Below are positions 45,637 through 52,134 of a DNA stretch of 52,134 bases, one piece after another; positions within the stretch are counted from its first letter, which is position 1, and every line of letters begins with the position of its first letter. The notes under the pieces are model-generated. The model saw only the letters and a program-made list of their open reading frames with translations. It was not told where the DNA came from and did no database searches. The DNA is from Nitrosomonas aestuarii. Its GTDB lineage: Bacteria > Pseudomonadota > Gammaproteobacteria > Burkholderiales > Nitrosomonadaceae. The position numbers and the translations under genes are program-made. Location: the NCBI RefSeq assembly GCF_003046585.1, contig NZ_QAAE01000020.1, forward strand, positions 1 through 52,134, written 5' to 3'.

Positions 45637-46491
45637 TTAATTCACTGCGCCAGCACGCATGTGCGTTGCCTTATACTGTTGATATAGCTGATGTAACTGT
45701 CTAAACTTTGGTCCGGGTTTGCCATTACCGACAGGCTGGTCATTTAAACGGGTAATCGCCATGATTTCTCTGGTAGAGGAAGTCAGCATGACTTCCTCAG
45801 CGGAAAACAATTCATTTTCAGTAATTTCTCTAACCTCATGAATGGTATTGCTGGCGACTGCCAGCTCAAGCGTCACGTCATATGTGATACCCGGGAGCAT
45901 TAAATGGCTCTTGGGCGGGGTAAGCAGCACCTGATCTCTCACAACAAAAATATTGCTCGCTGATCCTTCCGTAAGAAAACCGTCCCTGATCAGAATCGTT
46001 TCAATCGCACCTGCATCAACCGCAATCTGACGCAGCAATACATTTGGCAACAAGGAAATAGACTTGATATCACAACGAATCCAGCGATTATCACTTGCAG
46101 TAACGGCTGCGACACCATTCGTTAGCCATTCCTGCGGTGGCGGCAACAATGGATTACTCATGATAAATACCGTAGGCGGCGTATCAGGGAAAGCATGATC
46201 GCGCTTGGCCACACCACGGGTGATGTGAAGGTAAACTGACTGATCCTCGCCTTTGTTCTTGGCAATGATTTGCTCGAGCAGATCATGCCATTCCTTATTC
46301 GTATACGGATTTTTTAACCGAATGCCGTCCAGACTATGCTGTAAACGATGCAAATGCTCCGTCAACCGGAAAGGCTTGTGTGAATAAACAGGAATCACTT
46401 CATACACACCATCGCCAAAAATAAAACCGCGATCCAGCACAGAGATGCAAGCTTTCTCAATTGGCATGAAATGTCCATTCAAAAATATCAT
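45637..46491 (-). CDS. dat: D-amino-acid aminotransferase (class IV PLP enzyme)
   Basis: 284 residues of the fold-type IV transaminase family. The opening FLNGHFMPIEKACISVLDRG and FGDGVYEVIPVY is typical of D-alanine transaminase. The PLP lysine is Lys143 in DIKSISLLPNVL, and EGSASNIF and LPGITYDV follow. It would make D-amino acids, such as D-Ala or D-Glu, for peptidoglycan. That fits its position between a D,D-carboxypeptidase gene and ybeD. A branched-chain transaminase role is less likely given the context. Confidence 0.88.
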   Translation of the reverse strand: MIFLNGHFMPIEKACISVLDRGFIFGDGVYEVIPVYSHKPFRLTEHLHRLQHSLDGIRLKNPYTNKEWHDLLEQIIAKNKGEDQSVYLHITRGVAKRDHAFPDTPPTVFIMSNPLLPPPQEWLTNGVAAVTASDNRWIRCDIKSISLLPNVLLRQIAVDAGAIETILIRDGFLTEGSASNIFVVRDQVLLTPPKSHLMLPGITYDVTLELAVASNTIHEVREITENELFSAEEVMLTSSTREIMAITRLNDQPVGNGKPGPKFRQLHQLYQQYKATHMRAGAVN

Positions 46492-46527
46492 AATGCCCTA
46501 TCTTAAAAACGTAAATACGAAATACGA

Positions 46528-47664
46528 TTAGTTAAAAAGCAGCATGAAGCTGTCCCAGGCGCGGCCAATGAAATTTCCCATATCCACGTTTTCCAGCGCG
46601 ACCAACGGATAGCTCTCCACCAATTGACCATTTAAGGTGAATTTTACTGTTCCCACTTCTTGTCCCACGGTAATGGGCGCAATTAAAGGCTGTTTATATG
46701 CCATTGTTGCCTTGAGGTTATCAGCCTGCCCTTTGGGTATCGAAAAATAAACATCATTATTAAAACCCGCCTTAAGCACATCTTGAGCGCCCTTCCAAAG
46801 TTCAATCGAAGTCAACACTTCACCTTTTTTATATAAGTGCACGGTATCGTAAAATTGGAAACCATAATTTAACAACCGCTGACTCTCCATACTCCGCGCA
46901 TTGGCTGACTTGGCGCCCATGATTACGGATATCAAACGTCTTTTATCGCGTTTTGCTGAAGTGATCAGACAATAGCCAGCCGATTTCGTCCAACCCGTTT
47001 TCATACCGTCGACATGCGGGTCGAGCCATAGCAGACGATTACGATTAGGCTGCGTAATATTATTGTATGTGTACTCCTTGAGTGAATACAAAGGATAAAA
47101 CCCGGGGAAGTCGCGAATGATCGCAGCGGCAAGCAAAGTCAAGTCATGCACAGAAGTATAGTGATTAGGGTCAGGCAAGCCCGTCGTGTTCATGAAATGC
47201 GTATTTTTCATTCCCAGACGTTGCGCTTCCTGATTCATCATTTGTACGAAAATTTCTTCAGAACCGGCAATAATCTCGGCTAACGCAATGCACGCATCAT
47301 TACCAGATTGCACTATCATGCCGCGAATTAGTTCTTCGACCGTTACTTCCTTGTTAGGCTCGATAAACATGCGCGAACCGATCATACGCCATGCTTTATT
47401 TGACACCGGCACAATCTGATCCAACTGTATACGATTCTGCTTTAGTGCAGAAAAAACAATATAGGCTGTCATCAGCTTGGTTAATGATGCCGGTTCAACA
47501 CGCTCATGCACATTTTGACTGGCCAGCACCTGGCCGGACTGATAATCCGACAACATATACGCTTTGGCGGCAATCGATATTGCGGGTTGTTGAGCTGATA
47601 CTGGCACCGGAAGCACTGGTAGTGATACAACCAGATATATCAATATTGGAAGTAAGCGTTTCAT
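46528..47664 (-). CDS. dacA: D-alanyl-D-alanine carboxypeptidase (PBP5/DacA-like)
   Basis: 378 residues from the ATG of MKRLLPILIY, with a signal peptide ending VSA at residue 24. Penicillin-binding motifs: Ser60-Leu-Thr-Lys63, Ser120-Gly-Asn122 and Lys222-Thr-Gly224. A C-terminal beta domain and an amphipathic tail (IGRAWDSFMLLF) anchor it to the inner membrane. It trims the terminal D-Ala of peptidoglycan stem peptides. It leads the dacA-dat-ybeD-lipB-lipA run of genes on the minus strand. A longer frame from 47706 adds 14 residues with no sense. Confidence 0.93.
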   Translation of the reverse strand: MKRLLPILIYLVVSLPVLPVPVSAQQPAISIAAKAYMLSDYQSGQVLASQNVHERVEPASLTKLMTAYIVFSALKQNRIQLDQIVPVSNKAWRMIGSRMFIEPNKEVTVEELIRGMIVQSGNDACIALAEIIAGSEEIFVQMMNQEAQRLGMKNTHFMNTTGLPDPNHYTSVHDLTLLAAAIIRDFPGFYPLYSLKEYTYNNITQPNRNRLLWLDPHVDGMKTGWTKSAGYCLITSAKRDKRRLISVIMGAKSANARSMESQRLLNYGFQFYDTVHLYKKGEVLTSIELWKGAQDVLKAGFNNDVYFSIPKGQADNLKATMAYKQPLIAPITVGQEVGTVKFTLNGQLVESYPLVALENVDMGNFIGRAWDSFMLLFN

Positions 47665-47785
47665 GAATATATATGGAAAATGATTATTATAGCCTGCTCT
47701 TGGCAATTCTTAAACTGGCCTTTTCTCAAAAAAAGAAGCGGTATTCACCTATTTCATTTTATGATAATTTACTGCTTTGATTTAA

Positions 47786-48406
47786 ATGAGCAATATAATC
47801 TATATGAAAAAAAAGGCTGCGTTGTTTCATGGTCTGGGTGGTTCAAAAACGAGCTATTGGATTCCATGGTTAAAGACTTCTTTGGAGGCCGATGGATTTC
47901 ACGTATGGGCGCCTTCTTTATCTGAATGCAGCAGTTTTGAAGACCTGGATAAGTGGGCACAAGAGATAGTCGCAACATCACCATCAACACATCGTGACTA
48001 TGATTTGATGGTAGGCCACTCTGCGGGCGGGTCATTGATCTTCAGACTACTTTCCCGCTCAGATTTCACTGTAAAGCATGCGATTTCAGTGGCCGGATTT
48101 ATCAAGCCGATACCAGGCGACCAACTGAATGATATGACTTTTCCTGTTGGATTTGACATTGGTGCAATTCAAAAGAACTGCGATGCATTCACATTCATTC
48201 ATTCTGATAACGATCCATGGAGTTGCGGCCAGGAACAGGGCGAATTGATGCGACAAAATCTGGGCGGAACCCTGGTCGTCATGTCCGGAGAAGGACATTT
48301 TGGTTCGGATCATATGAAGCAACCATACGATACATTCCCGCTGTTACTCAAGCTTTGCATGCTAAATATTGAAACAGGCGAGAAGCAATCGTTACCAAAT
48401 TGTTGA
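47786..48406 (+). CDS. RBBP9/YdeN-type serine hydrolase
   Basis: 206 residues (or 200 from a second ATG at 47804, where family members usually begin KKAALFHG). Alpha/beta hydrolase of the RBBP9 type: HGLGG near the start, nucleophile Ser79 in GHSAGG, Asp in HSDNDPWSC, and His in GEGHFGSDH. The substrate is unknown. The TGA stop falls within the first bases of a repeat shared with the 3' end of the Tim44-like gene. Confidence 0.8.
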   Translation: MSNIIYMKKKAALFHGLGGSKTSYWIPWLKTSLEADGFHVWAPSLSECSSFEDLDKWAQEIVATSPSTHRDYDLMVGHSAGGSLIFRLLSRSDFTVKHAISVAGFIKPIPGDQLNDMTFPVGFDIGAIQKNCDAFTFIHSDNDPWSCGQEQGELMRQNLGGTLVVMSGEGHFGSDHMKQPYDTFPLLLKLCMLNIETGEKQSLPNC

Positions 48407-48575
48407 AGAACGTTCTCGAGGCGAGTGATACAAGAAAAAAACAGACGACAAAATTGCTGCAGGCAGGTTTTGAACAGCTGAAAGCCGGCAGCAAAGGGCG
48501 ACGCGCATAATGTACCGGGTAAAAAGTGGATTTATGCAAAAAAGAGTATTTTGAATCTGTTTTTAACGCCACAAC
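48403..48575 (+). repeat. Repeat copy A (plus orientation)
   Basis: This stretch of about 165-170 bases recurs in inverted orientation at 49959-50126 with only a few differences (a one-base indel and one substitution in the middle, a few at the ends). It begins TTGAAnnnCGTTCTCGAG right at the stop codon of the upstream gene. It carries an open stretch ending LKAGSKGRRA and the start of a second one (LCKKEYFESVFNAT). I do not recognise a known element. Confidence 0.85.
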
Positions 48576-48845
48576 GACAATGCAGACAGTCTTTCCACAG
48601 TCTGTTAGTAAATTACGTCGATCGTCCGAACATTATATGACAGCAGGTTCAAATGCGGACGTTGGCAAAACACGCAGCAAAATGTTCTTAAAAAATGTCT
48701 GTGACATAATTTAAATTATTTCATTCAGTAAGGCTGCTTTACTATGACAAGTAAGAAGCCTAAAAGGCTTTGCCAACGGACTGAGCACAACCGCTTGAAA
48801 TTTTATTTCATCGATATCTTATTTAACCATCTGAGGAATTAAAAA
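48407..48845. other. Intergenic region holding repeat copy A
   Basis: 439 bases. The first 170 are repeat copy A. A 62-codon frame (48526-48714) continues out of it. The last 130 bases lead to the PGPGW-family gene and hold its ribosome site (TGAGGAA). Confidence 0.5.
48526..48714 (+). CDS. Small hypothetical protein starting inside the repeat
   Basis: 62 residues reading LCKKEYFESVFNATTTMQTV at the start. The first part is within the repeat and recurs in copy B (stops soon after) and, diverged, in copy C (EFFEFIFNALAGAQ). The remainder is unique. It may be a relic of a small protein (a phasin-like N-terminus is one guess). No good ribosome site is present. Confidence 0.25.
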   Translation: MDLCKKEYFESVFNATTTMQTVFPQSVSKLRRSSEHYMTAGSNADVGKTRSKMFLKNVCDII

Positions 48846-49268
48846 ATGGATAATTTATTGATAACTGTTGAGCAATGGATTTCTGTTGATTTTCTATTCA
48901 AGTTGACTATTATTTCTATTATCAGTTTTGTTGCATCATTGGCTATTATTCCCGTGATCTTGGTTCGCTTACCGCACGACTATTTTGATACGCGCGCTCC
49001 CCGCAACTGGATGAAAAATCATCACCCTATTTTGAGAATTTTGGGACTAATTGCAAAAAACATTATAGGCGGGGTCTTTTTGATTGCGGGTTTTATCATG
49101 CTTTTTTTACCCGGCCAGGGCATCCTAACGATGTTAGTAGGTCTATCTTTTTTGGATTTTCCAAATAAACGTCTGCTTGAAGCCAAAATAATTAAGCAAC
49201 CTATCATTCTGAGTACAATTAATACGATGCGTCAAAAATACAACAAATCGCCGTTAACTTTGTCGTAA
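48846..49268 (+). CDS. Small membrane protein, PGPGW family
   Basis: 140 residues with two or three membrane helices (about 18-40 and 70-100). The segment FLPGQGILTMLVGLSFLDFPNKR is close to the PGPGW signature of this poorly known family (here LPGQG). The ribosome site TGAGGAA is good. The gene lies between the two inverted repeat copies. Function unknown. Confidence 0.75.
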   Translation: MDNLLITVEQWISVDFLFKLTIISIISFVASLAIIPVILVRLPHDYFDTRAPRNWMKNHHPILRILGLIAKNIIGGVFLIAGFIMLFLPGQGILTMLVGLSFLDFPNKRLLEAKIIKQPIILSTINTMRQKYNKSPLTLS

Positions 49269-49295
49269 TTAAAAGAACCATTTGTTTTTATATGA

Positions 49296-49790
49296 TTAGA
49301 TGCTTTTTTCTTCATCCGGCTGAATCAAATATATCAATATGACAGACAGAATAACAACCAATCGAAAAGCAGCCTGCTGACCGTTGGCTACCTGTGACTG
49401 CCACATCAAGAACCATTCGCCACCAATTGCCATAAACCCGACAAGCCATAACAAAATACCCAAAGTTAAACCGAGAATTGCAAGTTTTTTTGCTTGGCTG
49501 AATTGCACAAGATCATGCCTGGACTTGTATAAATAAAAACCGCCCAACCAACAATATACAGCCACGGCCGCTTCGATAAAAATAATTAAATAAAAAACCA
49601 AGTGATGAACCCAGGCAGCTTCGATCGCGCGCCACATACCATTGTTATCAGGAAATGTGGTATCCATTTTGAGCACATGCCCGATAACAGTGAAATTTGA
49701 GCCATAATCCGCCACATTACTGAAGGCAGCCAATGTTGCAAAGAAGGCGACAGCCCAGACCAAGGCAATCTTTGAAAGTCTCGTATACAT
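49296..49790 (-). CDS. DUF2165-like small integral membrane protein
   Basis: 164 residues from the ATG of MYTRLSK (a TTG at 49802 adds four). Four hydrophobic helices are seen: about 6-26, 65-90, 105-125 and 138-156. The motif DNNGMWRAIEAAWVHHLVFY and the conserved GGEWFLMWQS segment fit the DUF2165 family. It also lies between the repeat copies, convergent with the PGPGW gene. Function unknown. Confidence 0.75.
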   Translation of the reverse strand: MYTRLSKIALVWAVAFFATLAAFSNVADYGSNFTVIGHVLKMDTTFPDNNGMWRAIEAAWVHHLVFYLIIFIEAAVAVYCWLGGFYLYKSRHDLVQFSQAKKLAILGLTLGILLWLVGFMAIGGEWFLMWQSQVANGQQAAFRLVVILSVILIYLIQPDEEKSI

Positions 49791-49867
49791 GAATATAAGC
49801 AATCGCTAATCTATAAATTATGCACGGTCCATTTAAGAATGAGATTCAAAAAGAAGTGAATTAAAAT

Positions 49868-49909
49868 AAAAACCCTGGCCCAGTTGGCTTTCATACCAGG
49901 CAGGGTTTT
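49868..49909 (-). terminator. Terminator after the Tim44-like gene and repeat copy B
   Basis: AAAACCCTG (49868-49877 region) pairs with CAGGGTTTT (49901-49909); inner bases CCTGG/CCAGG can extend it. On the minus strand it is followed by T-rich sequence, so it ends minus-strand transcripts coming from the Tim44-like gene. Confidence 0.65.
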
Positions 49910-49958
49910 GAATATTAACTACCTGTTAGCAGGCTGTTTAAGCACTATCTGCGGTTGC

Positions 49959-50126
49959 CGCTGTGGCGTTAAAAACAGATTCAAAATACTCTTTTTTGCA
50001 TAAATCCACTCTTACCCGGTACATTATGCGCGTCGCCCTTTGCTGCCGGCTTTCAGCTGTTCAAAACCTGCCTGCAGCAATTTTGTCGTCTGTTTTTTTC
50101 TTGTATCACTCGCCTCGAGAACGGCT
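49959..50126 (-). repeat. Repeat copy B (minus orientation)
   Basis: Near-identical inverted copy of 48403-48575. It begins at the stop codon of the Tim44-like gene, just as copy A begins at the stop of the RBBP9-type gene. Past the shared part the two copies diverge (copy B: NATAATADSA then stop). Confidence 0.85.
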
Positions 50127-50127
50127 T

Positions 50128-51015
50128 TCAACGATCTGCTAGATCAGTATCAGAAACCTGCTGAATACCTGCCAGCAACCAGACAGAGTCTGGATCTTTC
50201 AAATTTTTCTCTACATGCCAGACTTCATCAAAAGCCTCAGGTTCTCCATCGGGCAATTCACGTATTTGACCGGTGAAACGAACACTTGCAATCGCCGAGT
50301 CATTGCTTGTTTCGACATCAAGTAAGTTTGCATCAAGAAACATGACTTCAGATTTTTGTGGCAAATCGCCGCGTTCCTGAATCTGCATACTGATTTCAGC
50401 AAACATTTCTGGCGTCGTATATTCACGTATATCATTGACATCACCAATGTCGTTCGCTGCCTGCAGTCGAATAAAAGACATTTTAGCATTGCGCAAAAAT
50501 GGCTCTACCTTGAAGTCAGCGGGAATATTCGATTGATCTATATCAGCACTTTCAAACGAAGAAGCGGTTGTTTGACCGAACGGTGGAGATGTTGCCCCAC
50601 CTTGCGTAGTCGTATTAACACTCGAGTATTGCATTGGTTGCGATGACGATTCAGTTCGCGGTTTACGCATCATACGAATAATGAAAAAGATAACCCCTGC
50701 AATCAGAATCAACATAACAATATCCATCATATTGATCCCTTCAAAGGCGCCACCCATAAACAGCGCGGCTAATAAACCACCAGCCGCCAAACCCGCTAAT
50801 GCGCCCCCCCACTTACTGCCGCCGCCGGCTGGTGAAGCTGGCGTTTGGGCCGGGGCAGGCGCTTGCTGTTGTTGATTTGGAGTAGACTGCTGGTTCAAGG
50901 ATTGACGCTGTTTACCAAAGCTTTTACCGCCCCCCATACGCCTGGCTTCTGCATCAACTGCAATTAAACTAATCGTGAAGAAAGCCAATGTCAGGAAGGT
51001 AAGCATTTTTTTCAT
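50128..51015 (-). CDS. Tim44-like domain membrane protein
   Basis: 295 residues. Signal or anchor segment (1-22, ending VDAEA), a low-complexity Gln/Pro/Ala stretch (38-65), a glycine-rich hydrophobic pair of helices (about 68-115) and a C-terminal Tim44-like domain (about 165-290: FLRNAKMSFIRLQAAND, EYTTPEMFAEIS, FDEVWHVEK). Bacterial Tim44-like proteins are common in betaproteobacteria but their function is unsettled. The stop codon lies in the first bases of repeat copy B. Confidence 0.85.
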   Translation of the reverse strand: MKKMLTFLTLAFFTISLIAVDAEARRMGGGKSFGKQRQSLNQQSTPNQQQQAPAPAQTPASPAGGGSKWGGALAGLAAGGLLAALFMGGAFEGINMMDIVMLILIAGVIFFIIRMMRKPRTESSSQPMQYSSVNTTTQGGATSPPFGQTTASSFESADIDQSNIPADFKVEPFLRNAKMSFIRLQAANDIGDVNDIREYTTPEMFAEISMQIQERGDLPQKSEVMFLDANLLDVETSNDSAIASVRFTGQIRELPDGEPEAFDEVWHVEKNLKDPDSVWLLAGIQQVSDTDLADR

Positions 51016-51108
51016 AACTGATCTCCCAAGTTGTTGCTAAAAAGATGAGTATAGCATTGCCTTTAGCATCATAGTTAAAGTAAGAGTATGTGCTAACGCT
51101 ATTATCGA

Positions 51109-51543
51109 CTATCGAAGCAAAACTATTCGCGGGACAGCATCGCATCCAGTCCAAACAATGGCATTCTGGCTGAATTGCCGACCAAGTGCCCGAGCAGTGT
51201 CAATACTCATGCCAAAAATACATATACTTTTCTCATCTGTCCAAATTCCGGACGGATCAATATTCTTACTTTCAATAATGGATACTGCGTCGCGTCGCAG
51301 TATCTCAAGAAGCGCAGCATGCGCAGTTAAGTTTCTTTCATGGCTTTGTATTTGGCTGAAAGGATTATATGCAGAAACGATCACCGCACTGGATACATTC
51401 TTTAAAACGAGAAGTTCATGCAGAGGTTTGGAATATTGATCAATGCGCAAAATGAACGCATCAACTCCGATGCCAACTTGATAGACAGCGCGACAATAAT
51501 TTGTGAAAAGATCTGGAGAAATTTCCGAGTTATTGAAAATCAA
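51109..51543 (-). CDS. DUF3293-like protein
   Basis: 144 residues from a TTG; an in-frame stop lies directly upstream. It shows the DUF3293 pattern: VIVSAYNPFSQ in the middle, then a helical part, then WTDEKSICIFGMSIDTARALG and SQNAIVWTGCDAVPRIVLL at the end. Function unknown. The start is uncertain because the ribosome site is poor. Confidence 0.7.
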   Translation of the reverse strand: MIFNNSEISPDLFTNYCRAVYQVGIGVDAFILRIDQYSKPLHELLVLKNVSSAVIVSAYNPFSQIQSHERNLTAHAALLEILRRDAVSIIESKNIDPSGIWTDEKSICIFGMSIDTARALGRQFSQNAIVWTGCDAVPRIVLLR

Positions 51544-51973
51544 TTATTAAATCTCAAGTTGTGTTATTCGGAATATCCAACCAGCTGCTGAATAACCATC
51601 TGCGCTCCCGCCAGGGCATTAAAAATGAACTCAAAAAACTCGTTTATTGTGCATAAACTCCGCCTTGGTCTTATGGCCTGTCTTTGCTTTACCTCACCTG
51701 CCTAAAAAATGTTTATCAACAGCCAGCTAAAATTTCTATGTATGCAAATGCAGCTAATTAAAATTATTTCACCAATCCAAATAACATACATGGATGCACA
51801 CGCTTAAATTTCAATAATTTTCGGAACGTTACAAAAAATATTTCAAAAAAATGATTCGAAACTTTTCTAATAATTGGCCATCTTATTTATATGGTTTTTA
51901 TAGAAACTGAGTACTGGATACTTTCTTCTAATACTAACCATTTAGAATTATAAAATCACAAGGAGAGATTATC
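51544..51973. other. Leader/promoter region of the second amo locus
   Basis: 430 AT-rich bases between the DUF3293 gene and amoC, which diverge. It includes a diverged repeat copy at about 51603-51661. The amoC ribosome site is AAGGAG eight bases before the ATG. Promoters of amoC are known to lie within about 200 bases upstream in Nitrosomonas; I cannot fix the exact sites here. Confidence 0.6.
51603..51661 (-). repeat. Diverged repeat copy C
   Basis: On the minus strand this segment follows copy A and B over about 50 bases (GGATTTATGCA... in A, GGAGTTTATGCA... here), at roughly three quarters identity by eye. It encodes EFFEFIFNALAGAQMVIQQL where A has EYFESVFNATTTMQTVFPQS. It is an older member of the same family, near the amoC promoter. 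Confidence 0.5.
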
Positions 51974-52134
51974 ATGGCAACAACAATGGGAACGAGCAGT
52001 GCGGCAAGTGCCGGCTACGACATGTCATTGTGGTACGACTCCAAGTACTACAAACTGGGCATGGGTATCATGCTGGCGGTCGCGATATTCTGGATCTGGT
52101 ATCAGCGCACGTTTGCGTACTCACATGGCATGGA
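51974..52134 (+). CDS. amoC: Ammonia monooxygenase subunit C, N-terminal part (partial)
   Basis: 53 codons from an ATG behind AAGGAG; the gene runs off the window. Residues [18 protein letters not shown], then [13 protein letters not shown], then [15 protein letters not shown] match Nitrosomonas AmoC. The first membrane helix begins at about residue 30. AmoC is the membrane subunit that, in recent structures of the related methane enzyme, holds the probable copper active site. It begins a second amo locus, or is a lone amoC copy; the window does not show what follows. Confidence 0.93.
   Translation, partial: MATTMGTSSAASAGYDMSLWYDSKYYKLGMGIMLAVAIFWIWYQRTFAYSHGM

Larger units (their letters stand above)
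49803..50127. other. Intergenic region holding repeat copy B
   Basis: 325 bases: the terminator at 49868-49909 and repeat copy B at 49959-50126. Nothing else is recognised. Confidence 0.5.

Overview
The window comes from an ammonia-oxidising betaproteobacterium, most likely Nitrosomonas or a close relative. The left edge holds the last 36 codons of amoB followed by the small amo accessory gene (orf4/amoE type). The right edge holds the first 53 codons of an amoC whose residues match the Nitrosomonas type. Two amo loci therefore lie about 52 kb apart in the same orientation. Almost everything between them is encoded on the minus strand.

Layout. (1) 1-6.7 kb: end of an amo operon, a thiolase plus a two-domain beta-oxidation enzyme, and then two decayed genes (acetyl-CoA hydrolase/transferase and a RibD_C-type reductase). 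(2) 6.7-9.7 kb: a VOC protein, a secreted PEP-CTERM-like protein behind a good sigma-54 promoter, and a membrane-anchored alpha/beta hydrolase. (3) 9.9-15.4 kb: a minus-strand gene set of TonB-dependent receptor, TlpA-like thioredoxin, six-Asp-box propeller protein with a CSCC motif, CopC, and an AmoD/PmoD-like lipoprotein. It looks like a copper uptake and delivery operon. Its receptor gene is split by a single-base frameshift in a homopolymer. (4) 15.9-22.5 kb: a DUF2141 protein, a GAF-containing GspE/PilB-type ATPase, a metallo-hydrolase, a universal stress protein, a TerC protein, a patatin and a small protein. (5) 22.6-36.7 kb: proline iminopeptidase, then a tightly packed inorganic-carbon locus. 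It comprises NuoM-like, DabA, DabB, two more NuoM-like subunits and a beta-carbonic-anhydrase-like protein, and lies next to a universal stress protein and a SulP transporter. (6) 37.1-47.7 kb: housekeeping genes: M32 carboxypeptidase, sbcCD, and the lipA-lipB-ybeD-dat-dacA lipoate/cell-wall cluster. (7) 47.8-52.1 kb: an RBBP9-type hydrolase, two small membrane proteins, a Tim44-like protein and a DUF3293 protein. This part is laced with copies of a short repeat that sits directly at gene 3' ends, ahead of amoC.

The genes fit a chemolithoautotroph: copper for ammonia monooxygenase, and CO2/bicarbonate acquisition for carbon fixation. The two most promising systems are the copper operon with an AmoD-like protein (9.9-15.4 kb) and the expanded DAB-type carbon locus with its extra antiporter-like subunits and carbonic-anhydrase-like protein (23.9-34.4 kb). 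All assignments come from reading motifs and context; no database search was run.
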